Assembly (NCBI GenBank): GCA_017935265.1
Contig: JAGBHX010000005.1
Location: forward strand, 1-57,017
Source of the DNA: Clostridia bacterium
Lineage (GTDB): Bacteria > Bacillota > Clostridia > Oscillospirales > Acutalibacteraceae
Direction of reading: 5' to 3'
DNA length: 57,017 bases
Every line of letters begins with the position of its first letter. The stretch's first letter is position 1. A program made the position numbers and the translations under genes. Positions 1 through 7,712 of this stretch are shown here, one piece after another. Under the pieces are notes generated by a model. It was not told where the DNA came from and searched no databases. It saw nothing but the letters and a program-made list of their open reading frames with translations.

Positions 1-572
1 ACAGAAAAAGAGATTTCTACACAACCATCTCTCCGTCAATGGATATTCTTATCTCCTCCAACCTTGAAAGGCTCCTTTTCCTTCTCAGCGATATGAACGA
101 TGAGGCTGTTTCAAAATGGATGAGCGAGCTTTCAGCCGAAGGTAAATACTCGGTTGACGAAGAAGTGTTTGGCAAAATCAAAGCCTTGTTTGAAGCAGGC
201 TCTTGTGACGATAAGGGAACAAAGGCTACAATCGCAGATGTTTTTGATGAATATAAATATCTTTGTGACACTCACACAGCCGTTGCAGTTGCAGTTTATA
301 ACGATTATGTAAACGTAACCGCAGACGAAACTCCCACCGTTATTGCTTCAACAGCCAATCCCTACAAATTCAGCGCATCAGTTCTTGATGCTGTCCGTCC
401 GGGTATGACAGAGGGTATGGACGAATTTGATATGGTGCTGGGCCTTCATGTTGAAACAGGTGCAGAGTGTCCTCCTCAGCTTGCAAATCTCAAGGGCAAA
501 ACACCCAGATTCACAAATGTGTGCAAAAAAGAAGATATGGAAGCTGTTGTTTTTGAAATGCTTTCTGAATAA
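1..572 (+). CDS. thrC: Threonine synthase, C-terminal part (5' end outside window)
   Basis: This is the last ~190 codons of threonine synthase, the PLP enzyme that converts O-phosphohomoserine to threonine. The frame is open from the window edge, so the ATG at 39 is internal rather than a start. Residues read ...FYTTISPSMDILISSNLERL, and SPSMDI-SSNLERL is the family hallmark lining the active site of the long-form enzyme. The downstream part (TANPYKFSASVLDAV) is the usual C-terminal domain. It ends at TAA and is followed directly by a hairpin terminator. Identity is firm; the start cannot be seen. Confidence 0.93.
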   Translation, partial: RKRDFYTTISPSMDILISSNLERLLFLLSDMNDEAVSKWMSELSAEGKYSVDEEVFGKIKALFEAGSCDDKGTKATIADVFDEYKYLCDTHTAVAVAVYNDYVNVTADETPTVIASTANPYKFSASVLDAVRPGMTEGMDEFDMVLGLHVETGAECPPQLANLKGKTPRFTNVCKKEDMEAVVFEMLSE

Positions 573-578
573 TAAAAG

Positions 579-615
579 GCAGGAAACGCATCTGTTGTGT
601 TTCCTGCAATTTTTA
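579..615. terminator. Intrinsic terminator, probably bidirectional
   Basis: A 9-bp stem (GCAGGAAAC at 579-587 with GTTTCCTGC at 599-607) has an 11-nt loop and is followed by AATTTTT. On the other side the complement gives a TTTTATT run. It lies between thrC (plus) and the convergent DUF1540 gene (minus) and can serve both. Confidence 0.85.
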
Positions 616-618
616 AGG

Positions 619-792
619 TTATTTATTGTTTGTCATGCTTGTGTTTGGTTCAAATGTTGCGCAAAGAGTTTCTGAGCAGCTGCAAGCGCTGGAAGGGCCT
701 ACTTCGATTGAGCCTGCTGTGCACTTGTGTGTACCTTCGTGGTAGATGCAGCTGTTTACGTTACATTTGATATCTTTGATTTCGTGACGCAT
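619..792 (-). CDS. DUF1540 domain protein (57 aa)
   Basis: This short gene starts with ATG at 792, nine bases after a CGGAGGT ribosome binding site. It encodes 57 residues beginning MRHEIKDIKCNVNSCIYHEG and continuing with CTAG-IEVGP, SACSCSETLCATFEP. The pattern C-x3-x-C-x-YH...C-x-A..I-x-VGP...C..T-x-C-x-TF matches the DUF1540 family, small cysteine-rich proteins presumed to bind metal, often expressed around sporulation or stress in Clostridia. Eight cysteines are present (including SACSCSETLC). It converges on thrC, sharing the terminator at 579-615, and diverges from the metallophosphoesterase. Function is unknown; family assignment is confident. Confidence 0.85.
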   Translation of the reverse strand: MRHEIKDIKCNVNSCIYHEGTHKCTAGSIEVGPSSACSCSETLCATFEPNTSMTNNK

Positions 793-870
793 AAAATTAA
801 CCTCCGTTTAGTATTGGGTTTTACCCATAATAGTTTGAGTAAAAATTTTCGTTATATGCGAGGTGTTACA

Positions 871-1563
871 ATGTCTTTGTTTGCAATCGGTGATACTCAT
901 CTTTCTTTCGGCACAGATAAGCCGATGGATATTTTTTCGGGCTGGGAAAATTTTGAAAAAAAGCTTGAAAAAAACTGGCGTGCTATTGTCAAAGACGGTG
1001 ACACTGTTGTAATCCCCGGTGATATTACATGGGGAATGACAATGGAGGAAGCGTTAGAGGATTTTAAATTTCTCGATAGCCTTCCCGGTGAAAAAATTAT
1101 TTTAAAGGGTAATCACGATTATTGGTGGTCCACAAAAAACAAAGCTGATAAATTTTTTGAAGCAAACGGAATTACTACCCTGAAAATCCTCAATAATAAC
1201 GCATATAAAGTTGGGGATTACGCTCTTTGCGGCAGCCGCGGCTGGTTTTTTGACAGCGACAAGCAGGCGGACAAAAAAATCGTTGCCCGTGAGGCGGGAA
1301 GATTGAGAATGTCTATTCAGCAGGCGGATAAGCTCGGCGGAGAAAAAATTGCATTTTTGCATTATCCGCCAATCGCAGGCGGTCAGGTGTGTCAGGAAAT
1401 CTGTGACGAGCTTGTAAACGGCGGTGTCAGTCAATGTTATTATGGCCATCTTCACGGCTATTCAACCTCGTTTGCCTTCAACGATGAGATGTTTGGCATT
1501 AAATTCCATCTTGTTTCGGGAGATTATCTAAATTTTTGCCCAAAACTTATTGTAAAATTTTGA
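871..1563 (+). CDS. Calcineurin-like metallophosphoesterase
   Basis: A 230-residue metallophosphoesterase. The dimetal-site motifs appear in order: D-x-H in GDTHL near the N-terminus, GD in GDITWG, GNHD in KGNHDYWW, H in HYPP and GHLH in YYGHLHG. The substrate cannot be told from sequence. The start at 871 was chosen because it follows CGAGGTG at the right distance and the motif-bearing sequence begins immediately (MSLFAIGDTH). The longer open frame to 727 would overlap the DUF1540 gene and has no family similarity. It is monocistronic or weakly linked to tig, which has its own promoter. Confidence 0.88.
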   Translation: MSLFAIGDTHLSFGTDKPMDIFSGWENFEKKLEKNWRAIVKDGDTVVIPGDITWGMTMEEALEDFKFLDSLPGEKIILKGNHDYWWSTKNKADKFFEANGITTLKILNNNAYKVGDYALCGSRGWFFDSDKQADKKIVAREAGRLRMSIQQADKLGGEKIAFLHYPPIAGGQVCQEICDELVNGGVSQCYYGHLHGYSTSFAFNDEMFGIKFHLVSGDYLNFCPKLIVKF

Positions 1564-1593
1564 CTTTTTTGCATAAAATTTTTCAATAAACTA

Positions 1594-1622
1594 TGGAAAA
1601 AAATAAAAACATCTGTTATAAT
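1594..1622 (+). promoter_or_regulatory. Promoter of tig
   Basis: -35 TGGAAA (4 of 6 matches) at 1594-1599, 17-bp spacer, -10 TATAAT at 1617-1622 preceded by TGT, an extended -10. It lies about 33 bases before the tig start codon. Confidence 0.7.
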
Positions 1623-1655
1623 ACATAAGTTAAAGAATGTACAGGAGGAAGTACA

Positions 1656-3014
1656 ATGTTAAAATCAGCAAACAAAACAGAAACCAACACATATACTCTT
1701 GAGGTTTCAATCGGCGGCGAAGAATTTAAGTCCGCAATCGTAAAAGCTTATAACAAGCAGAAAAGCAAAATTGCAGTTCCCGGCTTCCGTAAGGGTAAGG
1801 CTCCTCTCTCAGTTATTGAGCGTTATTACGGCAAGGGCGTGTTCTATGAAGATGCTCTTGATATTCTCTATCCCGAGGTTGTTGGCGACGCAATCAAAGA
1901 GTCAGGCATTGAAGCTGTTGCAGCTCCCTATGATGTTGACGTTGCCAAAATTGACGAAACAGGCGTTGAAATGACAATGAAGGTTACTGTTAAACCTGAA
2001 GTTGAAATCGGCGAATATAAAGGCCTTAAAGCAGTTAAGGCAGACACAACTGTTTCAGCAGCAGACGTTAAGAAAAAGCTCGAAGAGCTTCAGGAAAGAA
2101 ATGCAAGACTTGTTACTGTTGAAGACAGAGCTGTTAAAAAGGATGACATCGCAGTTATCGACTTTGAAGGCTTTGTTGACGGCGTAGCTTTTGACGGCGG
2201 TAAGGGCGAAGGCTTTGAGCTCACAATCGGTTCAGGTCAGTTCATCCCCGGCTTTGAAGACCAGATTATCGGCCACAACGCTGGTGAAGAGTTTGATGTA
2301 AACGTTACATTCCCTGCAGAATACACTCCTGAGCTTGCAGGCAAGGAAGCAGTATTCAAGGTTAAGGTTAACGAAATCAAGGTTAAAGAGCTTCCCGCAC
2401 TTGATGACGAATTTGCAAAGGACGTAAGCGAAGACGCTGACACACTTGCAGCTCTCAAAAAGAGCATCAAGGCTGAGCTTACTGAGGCTAAAAAGGCTCA
2501 GGCAGACAGAGATTTTGAATCAGCACTTCTCGAGCAGCTTGCAGCAAACGTTCAGGGTGAAATTCCTGAGGTTATGTATGACAACAAGGTTGAAGATGAA
2601 ATCAACAATTTTGCTCAGCGTCTTGCTCAGCAGGGTCTCAACCTTGACGGCTATCTCAAATACACAGGCATGGATATGGATGCACTCAAGACTTCATTCC
2701 GTGACGGCGCTGAAAAGCAGGTTAAGCTTATGCTTGCAGTAGAAAAGATTGTTGCCCTTGAGGGTATTGAAGCAACAGACGAAGAAGCTGAAGCTAAGTA
2801 TAACGAAATGGCAGAAATGTATAAAATGGAAGCTGAGCAGATTAAGAGCTTTGTTCCCGTTGCAGACATTAAGGCTGACATCGTAAACGGCAAGGCAGTT
2901 CAGCTCGTTGTTGACAATGCTGTAGCAGAAGCAGCTGAAAAGCCCGCTAAGAAACCTGCAGCAAAGAAAACAACTAAAAAAGCAGCAGAGAAAAAGGAAG
3001 AAGCTGCTGAATAA
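1656..3014 (+). CDS. tig: Trigger factor, ribosome-associated chaperone and prolyl isomerase
   Basis: A 452-residue trigger factor that meets nascent chains at the ribosome exit tunnel. The N-terminal ribosome-binding domain (about 1-115) carries the signature loop VPGFRKGKAP near residue 43-52. The FKBP-type PPIase domain follows (about 150-245, IDFEGFVDGVAFDGG and IGSGQFIPGFEDQI), then the helical C-terminal chaperone domain. A strong AGGAGG lies before the ATG. The last ~25 residues are a Lys/Ala tail (PAKKPAAKKTTKK) not found in the classical E. coli protein. The order tig-clpP-clpX is the common bacterial one. Confidence 0.97.
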   Translation: MLKSANKTETNTYTLEVSIGGEEFKSAIVKAYNKQKSKIAVPGFRKGKAPLSVIERYYGKGVFYEDALDILYPEVVGDAIKESGIEAVAAPYDVDVAKIDETGVEMTMKVTVKPEVEIGEYKGLKAVKADTTVSAADVKKKLEELQERNARLVTVEDRAVKKDDIAVIDFEGFVDGVAFDGGKGEGFELTIGSGQFIPGFEDQIIGHNAGEEFDVNVTFPAEYTPELAGKEAVFKVKVNEIKVKELPALDDEFAKDVSEDADTLAALKKSIKAELTEAKKAQADRDFESALLEQLAANVQGEIPEVMYDNKVEDEINNFAQRLAQQGLNLDGYLKYTGMDMDALKTSFRDGAEKQVKLMLAVEKIVALEGIEATDEEAEAKYNEMAEMYKMEAEQIKSFVPVADIKADIVNGKAVQLVVDNAVAEAAEKPAKKPAAKKTTKKAAEKKEEAAE

Positions 3015-3046
3015 TTTTTAAAGTTTATACCTATAATTAAATGGAG

Positions 3047-3075
3047 TGAATGGCTTTATGCCATTCATTTCGTTT
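3047..3075 (+). terminator. Weak hairpin terminator or attenuator between tig and clpP
   Basis: An 8-bp stem (TGAATGGC, 3047-3054, with GCCATTCA, 3060-3067) has a 5-nt loop and a broken T run (TTTCGTTT). It probably reduces rather than blocks read-through from tig to clpP, since no clear separate clpP promoter is visible in the short gap. Confidence 0.5.
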
Positions 3076-3118
3076 AGATTGCGGCAAGAATAAGGAAAAT
3101 CCTAAGGAGGACATTACC

Positions 3119-3700
3119 ATGGCATTAGTACCCTACGTTATAGAACAGACAAACAGAGGAGAAAGACAGTACGACATCTTCTCAAGACTTTTAAACGACA
3201 GAATTATAGTTCTTTCTGACGAGGTTAACGACACAACTGCCAGCCTTGTTGTTGCTCAGTTGCTCTTCCTCGAAGGTCAGGACCCCGAGAAGGACATCAG
3301 CCTTTACATCAACAGCCCCGGCGGCTCAGTAACCGCAGGTATGGCAATTTATGACACAATGCAGTACATCAAATGTGATGTTTCAACCATCTGTATGGGT
3401 ATGGCCGCTTCAATGGGTGCATTTTTGCTCTCATCAGGCGCAAAGGGCAAAAGACTTGCTCTTCCCAACAGTGAAATTATGATTCATCAGCCTCTTGGCG
3501 GTGCAAGAGGTCAGGCAACCGAAATTCAGATTGTTGCCAACCATATCATCAAAACAAGAGAAAAGCTCAACAGAATCCTTGCCGAAAACACAGGCAAATC
3601 AATTGAGCAGATTGCTCTTGACACCGAAAGAGATAATTACCTTTCCGCTCAGGAAGCTATGGAATACGGTATTGTTGATAAGGTAATCAAAAACAGATAA
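3119..3700 (+). CDS. clpP: ATP-dependent Clp protease proteolytic subunit
   Basis: A 193-residue serine protease that forms the ClpP tetradecamer and works with ClpX and ClpC, both encoded in this window. The catalytic triad is visible: Ser98 in [10 protein letters not shown], His123 in IMIHQP and Asp172 in ERDNYL. The ATG at 3119 is preceded by AAGGAGG at 3104-3110; an in-frame start at 3050 falls inside the upstream hairpin and lacks a ribosome binding site. The clpX start follows 18 bases after the stop, so the two are co-transcribed. Confidence 0.97.
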   Translation: MALVPYVIEQTNRGERQYDIFSRLLNDRIIVLSDEVNDTTASLVVAQLLFLEGQDPEKDISLYINSPGGSVTAGMAIYDTMQYIKCDVSTICMGMAASMGAFLLSSGAKGKRLALPNSEIMIHQPLGGARGQATEIQIVANHIIKTREKLNRILAENTGKSIEQIALDTERDNYLSAQEAMEYGIVDKVIKNR

Positions 3701-3718
3701 CCCGAAAGGAAAGTTTCT

Positions 3719-4960
3719 ATGAGCAGAGATGAAGAAAGACGCGAAAAAAATGTCCGCTGTTCTTTCTGCCAGAAGACGCAGAATCAGGTTTATAAGCTCA
3801 TCGCAGGACCGGGTGTTTTCATTTGCGACGAATGTGTTGAGCTTTGCCAGGGAATTATAGATGACGAGTATCTTGAAGACGCAAAAGCCAAAAAGAGCAA
3901 GGAACCTGTCAATCTCCCTACCCCCGCCCAGATTAAGGCTCAGCTTGACGAATATGTAGTTGGTCAGAATGAAGCCAAAATCGCCCTCAGCGTAGCGGTT
4001 TACAACCACTACAAGCGCGTTTACAAGGGTGAGGATTGCGGCGTTGACATACAGAAAAGCAACATTATGCTCCTGGGTCCCACAGGTGTGGGCAAAACAA
4101 TGCTCGCTCAGACCCTTGCAAAAACCCTGGATGTTCCCTTTGCCATTGCAGATGCCACAACTCTCACCGAGGCAGGCTATGTTGGCGAAGACGTTGAAAA
4201 TATTCTTCTGCGACTCATTCAGGCGGCAGATTTTGACATTGACAAGGCTCAGCGAGGCATTATCTATGTTGACGAAATCGACAAGATTGCAAGGAAGTCC
4301 GAAAACCCGTCAATCACCCGTGATGTAAGCGGTGAGGGTGTTCAGCAGGCATTGCTCAAAATTCTTGAGGGCACGGTTGCAAATGTTCCCCCTCAGGGCG
4401 GCAGAAAGCATCCGCAACAGGAATTTATCCAGATTAATACATCTAATATCCTCTTTATCTGCGGCGGTGCGTTCGACGGCATAGAGAAGATTATTGAAAA
4501 GCGTATCGGCGGTTCAGCCCTCGGATTTGGTGCGGAGATTAAGAATAAATCAGAAATGACAGCCGAGAACCTTATATCAAAGGTTATTCATCAGGATTTG
4601 TCAAAGTACGGTCTTATTCCTGAGCTTGTGGGCCGTTTGCCGGTTATTACAACCCTCAGTCAGCTTGGCAAGGAAGATATGATTAAAATCTTAAAAGAGC
4701 CCAAAAACGCTATTCTCAAGCAGTATAAAGTATTGTTTGATATGGACGGTGTGGAGCTTGATTTTGATGATGAAGCCCTTGCCGCCGTGGCAGAAAAGAC
4801 CCTTGAAAAGAAAACGGGTGCGCGCGGACTTCGCTCAATTATGGAAGGAGTTCTTCTCCCCACGATGTACGAAGTGCCGGGCGATAAAGACATCATTAAG
4901 GTGGAATTCACCAAAGAGTGTATCACCGACGGTGCCGAGCCTGTTGTAACAAGAAAATAA
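3719..4960 (+). CDS. clpX: ClpX, AAA+ unfoldase of ClpXP
   Basis: A 413-residue ATPase that recognises, unfolds and feeds substrates to ClpP. The N-terminal zinc-binding domain has Cys14, Cys17, Cys36 and Cys39 (CSFC...CDEC). The AAA+ module follows, with Walker A GPTGVGKT at 120-127, Walker [11 protein letters not shown], the [19 protein letters not shown] pore/sensor region, and the ClpP-docking loop LGFGAE (IGF-like). Length is typical. It is the last gene before a strong terminator. Confidence 0.97.
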   Translation: MSRDEERREKNVRCSFCQKTQNQVYKLIAGPGVFICDECVELCQGIIDDEYLEDAKAKKSKEPVNLPTPAQIKAQLDEYVVGQNEAKIALSVAVYNHYKRVYKGEDCGVDIQKSNIMLLGPTGVGKTMLAQTLAKTLDVPFAIADATTLTEAGYVGEDVENILLRLIQAADFDIDKAQRGIIYVDEIDKIARKSENPSITRDVSGEGVQQALLKILEGTVANVPPQGGRKHPQQEFIQINTSNILFICGGAFDGIEKIIEKRIGGSALGFGAEIKNKSEMTAENLISKVIHQDLSKYGLIPELVGRLPVITTLSQLGKEDMIKILKEPKNAILKQYKVLFDMDGVELDFDDEALAAVAEKTLEKKTGARGLRSIMEGVLLPTMYEVPGDKDIIKVEFTKECITDGAEPVVTRK

Positions 4961-4963
4961 ATT

Positions 4964-4993
4964 AAGACGGTAGAGCAAATCTACCGTCTTTTT
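4964..4993. terminator. Intrinsic terminator after clpX
   Basis: A perfect 11-bp stem (AAGACGGTAGA / TCTACCGTCTT) with a 5-nt loop and a T tract ends the tig-clpP-clpX transcript. It sits between convergent genes and may also stop transcripts of the minus-strand gene ending at 5011. Confidence 0.9.
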
Positions 4994-5010
4994 GCTTGCA
5001 CTAAAAGGGG

Positions 5011-5673
5011 TTATAAGCTTAAAAGTTGTTTTTTCTTAGCATCAAATTCTTCCTGTGATATTACTCCGCTGTCCAATAAATCTTTATATTTTTTTATTTG
5101 GTCTGCTTCATCAGTTTTAACTGTGTCTTGAATTATAACCTCGGGTGTTTTCTTTTCGTTTTGCCTCTTAATCAAAAGATTATTTATTACTTCATAAATT
5201 TCTTTCGCGTTTTTAATAGCAAGGAAAGAAATCTTACCTGAAGAGGTAGAAACAGAAATGCCTTTGAGGACCTGAATTGTTGCAGTGGCTGAAACTGAAT
5301 CCAAGGGAAGGTCAACTCGCTTGCCGAAGGCAACCTTGCCGTAAATCCTTTTGTCAGTTACAATCAATTCATAACTATGTAACCAACCGTATGCAAAAAT
5401 CCCGATTATTGATATAACGGCAAGTATGAGTAAAGAAAAAATATATAACTTATCTTCAAAATAAGTTGCTAAACCATAACTAAAACCATTGTCGTAGCCT
5501 TCTAAGAATAGCCAATACTTACCATGATCAATAAGCATATCATAATAATCCCAATAACCTATTAGGTTTATTAAGAAAAAAATTACTGCTCCTGCGGCAC
5601 CGACAATCAAAAAAGTTTTAAGTAACTTCTGAATATTATATCTTTGGCTTGTTACTAAAATCTTATCTTCCAT
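5011..5673 (-). CDS. Membrane protein with bacterial PH-like domain and C-terminal SHOCT motif
   Basis: 220 residues. Two membrane segments are seen at about 19-41 and 76-98. A bacterial PH-like fold follows at about 100-168 (ELIVTDKRIYGKV...VDLPLDSVSA), then a linker, then a SHOCT motif at 191-219 (KKYKDLLDSGVISQEEFDAK). SHOCT is a short oligomerisation or peptide-binding module usually found at protein ends. Function is not known. The ATG lies 2 bases after the stop of the zinc-ribbon gene, whose end carries the AAGGAGA ribosome binding site, so the two are translationally coupled. Confidence 0.8.
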   Translation of the reverse strand: MEDKILVTSQRYNIQKLLKTFLIVGAAGAVIFFLINLIGYWDYYDMLIDHGKYWLFLEGYDNGFSYGLATYFEDKLYIFSLLILAVISIIGIFAYGWLHSYELIVTDKRIYGKVAFGKRVDLPLDSVSATATIQVLKGISVSTSSGKISFLAIKNAKEIYEVINNLLIKRQNEKKTPEVIIQDTVKTDEADQIKKYKDLLDSGVISQEEFDAKKKQLLSL

Positions 5674-5675
5674 AA

Positions 5676-5804
5676 TTAATTCTCCTTTTCTTTTTCACGT
5701 TCGTTCTCTACACACTGTGGGCAAGCAGGACTACCGTTATCAAGATAATCTGCATGCTCATCGTCAAAAGTTTTGCCGCATATCGGACAAGTGTTTTTTG
5801 ACAT
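5676..5804 (-). CDS. Small zinc-ribbon protein (42 aa)
   Basis: The ATG at 5804 follows AGGAGGTGG at the right distance and gives MSKNTCPICGKTF...PACPQCVENE, a rubredoxin-like CPxCG...CPxC zinc knuckle with a charged tail. A longer open frame upstream reads through the terminator hairpin and structured RNA and is rejected. The gene is coupled to the PH/SHOCT membrane protein downstream. It may act as a partner of that protein, but nothing in the sequence proves it. Confidence 0.72.
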   Translation of the reverse strand: MSKNTCPICGKTFDDEHADYLDNGSPACPQCVENEREKEKEN

Positions 5805-5820
5805 TTCACCACCTCCTAAA

Positions 5821-5851
5821 ATAAAAAGTGCGGCTACCGAAGTAACCGCAC
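5821..5851 (-). terminator. Intrinsic terminator with UUCG tetraloop, upstream of the zinc-ribbon gene
   Basis: On the minus strand GTGCGGTTAC-TTCG-GTAGCCGCAC (one mismatch) is followed by TTTTTATTTT. It ends only a couple of bases before the AGGAGG of the gene starting at 5804, so the downstream gene can be expressed only by read-through. Confidence 0.85.
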
Positions 5852-6018
5852 AAAAACGCAAACTCCGATAGTCGCCAAACCAACTCTGCAGAAAATGAAA
5901 CATTTCACAACAACAGAAAAGGAATCTGCATTTTATCAAATTCATTTTGTTGTTGCAAAAAAGAGCATAATATCCCTGTGGAAATTACACTTTCTGCATC
6001 TATTAAGTTGGTTTGGCA
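5821..6018 (-). ncRNA. Candidate ~200-nt structured RNA (6S-RNA-like shape) or attenuated leader
   Basis: On the minus strand a promoter places the 5' end at about 6016-6018, and the RNA ends in the terminator at 5821-5851. The first bases pair with bases just before the terminator: 6006-6017 with 5874-5885 (12 bp) and 6018-6022 with 5868-5872 (5 bp, one bulge). Further helices continue inward: 5991-5998/5887-5894 (8 bp), 5978-5985/5902-5908 and 5948-5955/5908-5915 (8 bp). A ~22-nt unpaired stretch lies on the 5' side (5956-5977). A long rod with closed ends and an internal bubble is the shape of 6S RNA, and the length fits. I cannot confirm family identity; a cis-acting leader for the zinc-ribbon gene is the alternative. 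Confidence 0.45.
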
Positions 6019-6023
6019 CTATT

Positions 6024-6052
6024 AGTTTATCACAGTTTACGCAAAAATGCAA
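6024..6052 (-). promoter_or_regulatory. Promoter of the structured RNA / zinc-ribbon operon
   Basis: On the minus strand, -35 TTGCAT (6047-6052), 17-bp spacer, -10 TAAACT (6024-6029) preceded by TGA. Predicted transcription would start at about 6016-6018, at the base of the long helix. Confidence 0.65.
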
Positions 6053-6060
6053 CAATATTA

Positions 6061-6086
6061 AAAAAACTCCCCTTTGAAAAGGGGAG
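6061..6086 (-). terminator. Intrinsic terminator after the serine hydrolase gene
   Basis: On the minus strand an 8-bp stem (CTCCCCTT / AAGGGGAG) with a 4-nt loop is followed by six T residues. It ends the GDPD-like / serine hydrolase transcript. Confidence 0.85.
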
Positions 6087-6092
6087 CGGAAA

Positions 6093-7679
6093 TCAATCCT
6101 CAAATGCACCGCGGTGGGTGGCGTCAATAATTTTGGGTAGCTGGTCAAAGGCCATATCGGCAAGGGGCTTGGGAAGCACAGGCAAATCTATCATATGTGA
6201 AATGCCGTCGGCAATAGCGGTTGTGGGTGGCTGTGAGCTTGGTGAGAAGGTGACAACGTTTCTGTCTCTGAAATCAAACTCAATCGTTCTTCTGCACACA
6301 GACTCAACAGGACGCATGTTGATAACCAACGTGTCCTCGTCTTTCCATGCGGCGGTGCTGTATGCCGTGAAATCCATCTTTGCAAGTCGGATTTTTGAAA
6401 CTCTGTATTCACCGTCCATACCGCAAAGAATGGTGTTATGCTCATCACCCTCGTCCCAGGTCATTGTGCATTCATTTTTGCTAAAATCAAAATTAACATT
6501 TGTGATGTTGCCCGCCTTGTCGGCTGACATATACACAACGGGAATGGGGAGCATACTCACGGGGAAGCCTGATGTTTCAAGAATAAGGTTTTTGTTAAAT
6601 TTGATGTTTCGGTTTTTGATAGTTCCTTCAAGCACACTGCGCTCGGTGGGCTTAAGAATATCATCGAGGGGAGCAAGAGCAACCTCGTTTTCGTATCTCG
6701 GCTCACTGTCGGGCGCTATAAATCCCTTGGGGAAGTGGCGCCAGATTGCGTCGCGGGTTTTCTGCTCGTCAATTTCACCTGCGGTGATGATAATGGATGC
6801 ATCTCTGTCTTTAAACACGATGCCGAACTGTGAAAACATACCGTCAAGGCGATAAGCTGATGCGCCTGCGCAATGCCACACACAGTAGCCGTATCCGCAC
6901 TGGCTGTCGGGGCTGGAGTTTGCGTGAGAATTGTCAACGTGACGTTTTCTTGTTTTGCGCACCCAGCTTTCGGGAATAACCTGCCGGCCGTTGAAAACAC
7001 CGTTATGCTGATAACAGGTGACGATTTTTGCAAGGTCCTCTGTCTTTAAGAACAAACCCCATCCGCCTGCCTCAATTCCGCGGGGCGAAACCTCCCAGGC
7101 AGGGGTATCAATGCCCAACGGCTCAAAAAGTCGGGGAGTGAGAAACTCTGTGACGGTTTTGCCTGTTATTTTGTGAATAGCAGAGCAGAGCATATACTGA
7201 TTTTCGCTTATATACTGAAAATGGCCGTCATTCGGTGTGAAAGACCAGGGGGACTCAAAAAACTGACGCTCCCAGTTAGGCTTTGTTTTGTCGGTGAAAA
7301 CGCTGACGTTTTTGCCCGATGACATAGTGAGCAGTGAATGTATGTCAAGCTTTTCAAGGTTTTCGTCACGCTTGTCGGGTATGAATTCGGGGAATATATC
7401 AATGAGCTTTGTGTCTGTTGATAAAATTCCCTCCTCCACGGCAAAGCCGATTGCTGCCGAGGTAATGGTTTTGCTCACGGAATACATCGCGTGAGGAATC
7501 TCGGGCGAATAGGGTGAGGCCCAGCTTTCAAAAGCAACCTTACCCTCGCTCATAATCATAATGCTGTGAATTTCAATGTTGTTTTCTTTAAAATCGGCAA
7601 TAAGAGCCTCAATTTCTTTTGAAGAAACACCAACCTTTTCAGGATAAGCGGCCCTTTCAAGACGGATTTTTTCTGACAT
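6093..7679 (-). CDS. Serine hydrolase of the beta-lactamase/CubicO (class C) family
   Basis: 528 residues. The N-terminal domain is a class C beta-lactamase-like hydrolase: the nucleophile motif SxxK is S67-V-S-K70 (MYSVSKT). The place of the second motif YxN reads FQYISEN, so the Asn is shifted or replaced. A ~170-residue beta-rich C-terminal extension follows (about 350-528), of the lipocalin-like sort seen in esterases of this family. There is no signal peptide, so it is probably cytoplasmic, and the role is more likely esterase or peptidase than antibiotic resistance. It follows the GDPD-like gene by 33 bases with AAAAGGGGTGA before its ATG, and ends at a strong terminator. Confidence 0.85.
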   Translation of the reverse strand: MSEKIRLERAAYPEKVGVSSKEIEALIADFKENNIEIHSIMIMSEGKVAFESWASPYSPEIPHAMYSVSKTITSAAIGFAVEEGILSTDTKLIDIFPEFIPDKRDENLEKLDIHSLLTMSSGKNVSVFTDKTKPNWERQFFESPWSFTPNDGHFQYISENQYMLCSAIHKITGKTVTEFLTPRLFEPLGIDTPAWEVSPRGIEAGGWGLFLKTEDLAKIVTCYQHNGVFNGRQVIPESWVRKTRKRHVDNSHANSSPDSQCGYGYCVWHCAGASAYRLDGMFSQFGIVFKDRDASIIITAGEIDEQKTRDAIWRHFPKGFIAPDSEPRYENEVALAPLDDILKPTERSVLEGTIKNRNIKFNKNLILETSGFPVSMLPIPVVYMSADKAGNITNVNFDFSKNECTMTWDEGDEHNTILCGMDGEYRVSKIRLAKMDFTAYSTAAWKDEDTLVINMRPVESVCRRTIEFDFRDRNVVTFSPSSQPPTTAIADGISHMIDLPVLPKPLADMAFDQLPKIIDATHRGAFED

Positions 7680-7712
7680 ATAATCACCCCTTTTAGAAAT
7701 ATGAAGTAAAAT

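Noticed and set aside
727..870. N-terminal extension of the metallophosphoesterase
   Set aside because: It overlaps the DUF1540 gene and its promoter, and has no family similarity; ATG 871 has a ribosome binding site.
5805..5945. Longer form of the zinc-ribbon protein (89 aa)
   Set aside because: It would translate the terminator and RNA helices, and no ribosome binding site supports it.
5852..6018. T-box or known riboswitch in the structured leader
   Set aside because: I could not find a T-box bulge, a specifier loop or conserved cores of the common riboswitch classes.
5868..6022. Miniature inverted-repeat element
   Set aside because: Terminal repeats of 17 bp could suggest a MITE, but no target duplications are seen and the promoter/terminator arrangement fits an RNA gene better. 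No second copy lies in the window.
6093..7679. Antibiotic-resistance beta-lactamase
   Set aside because: No signal peptide and an altered second motif; the family is dominated by esterases and peptidases.
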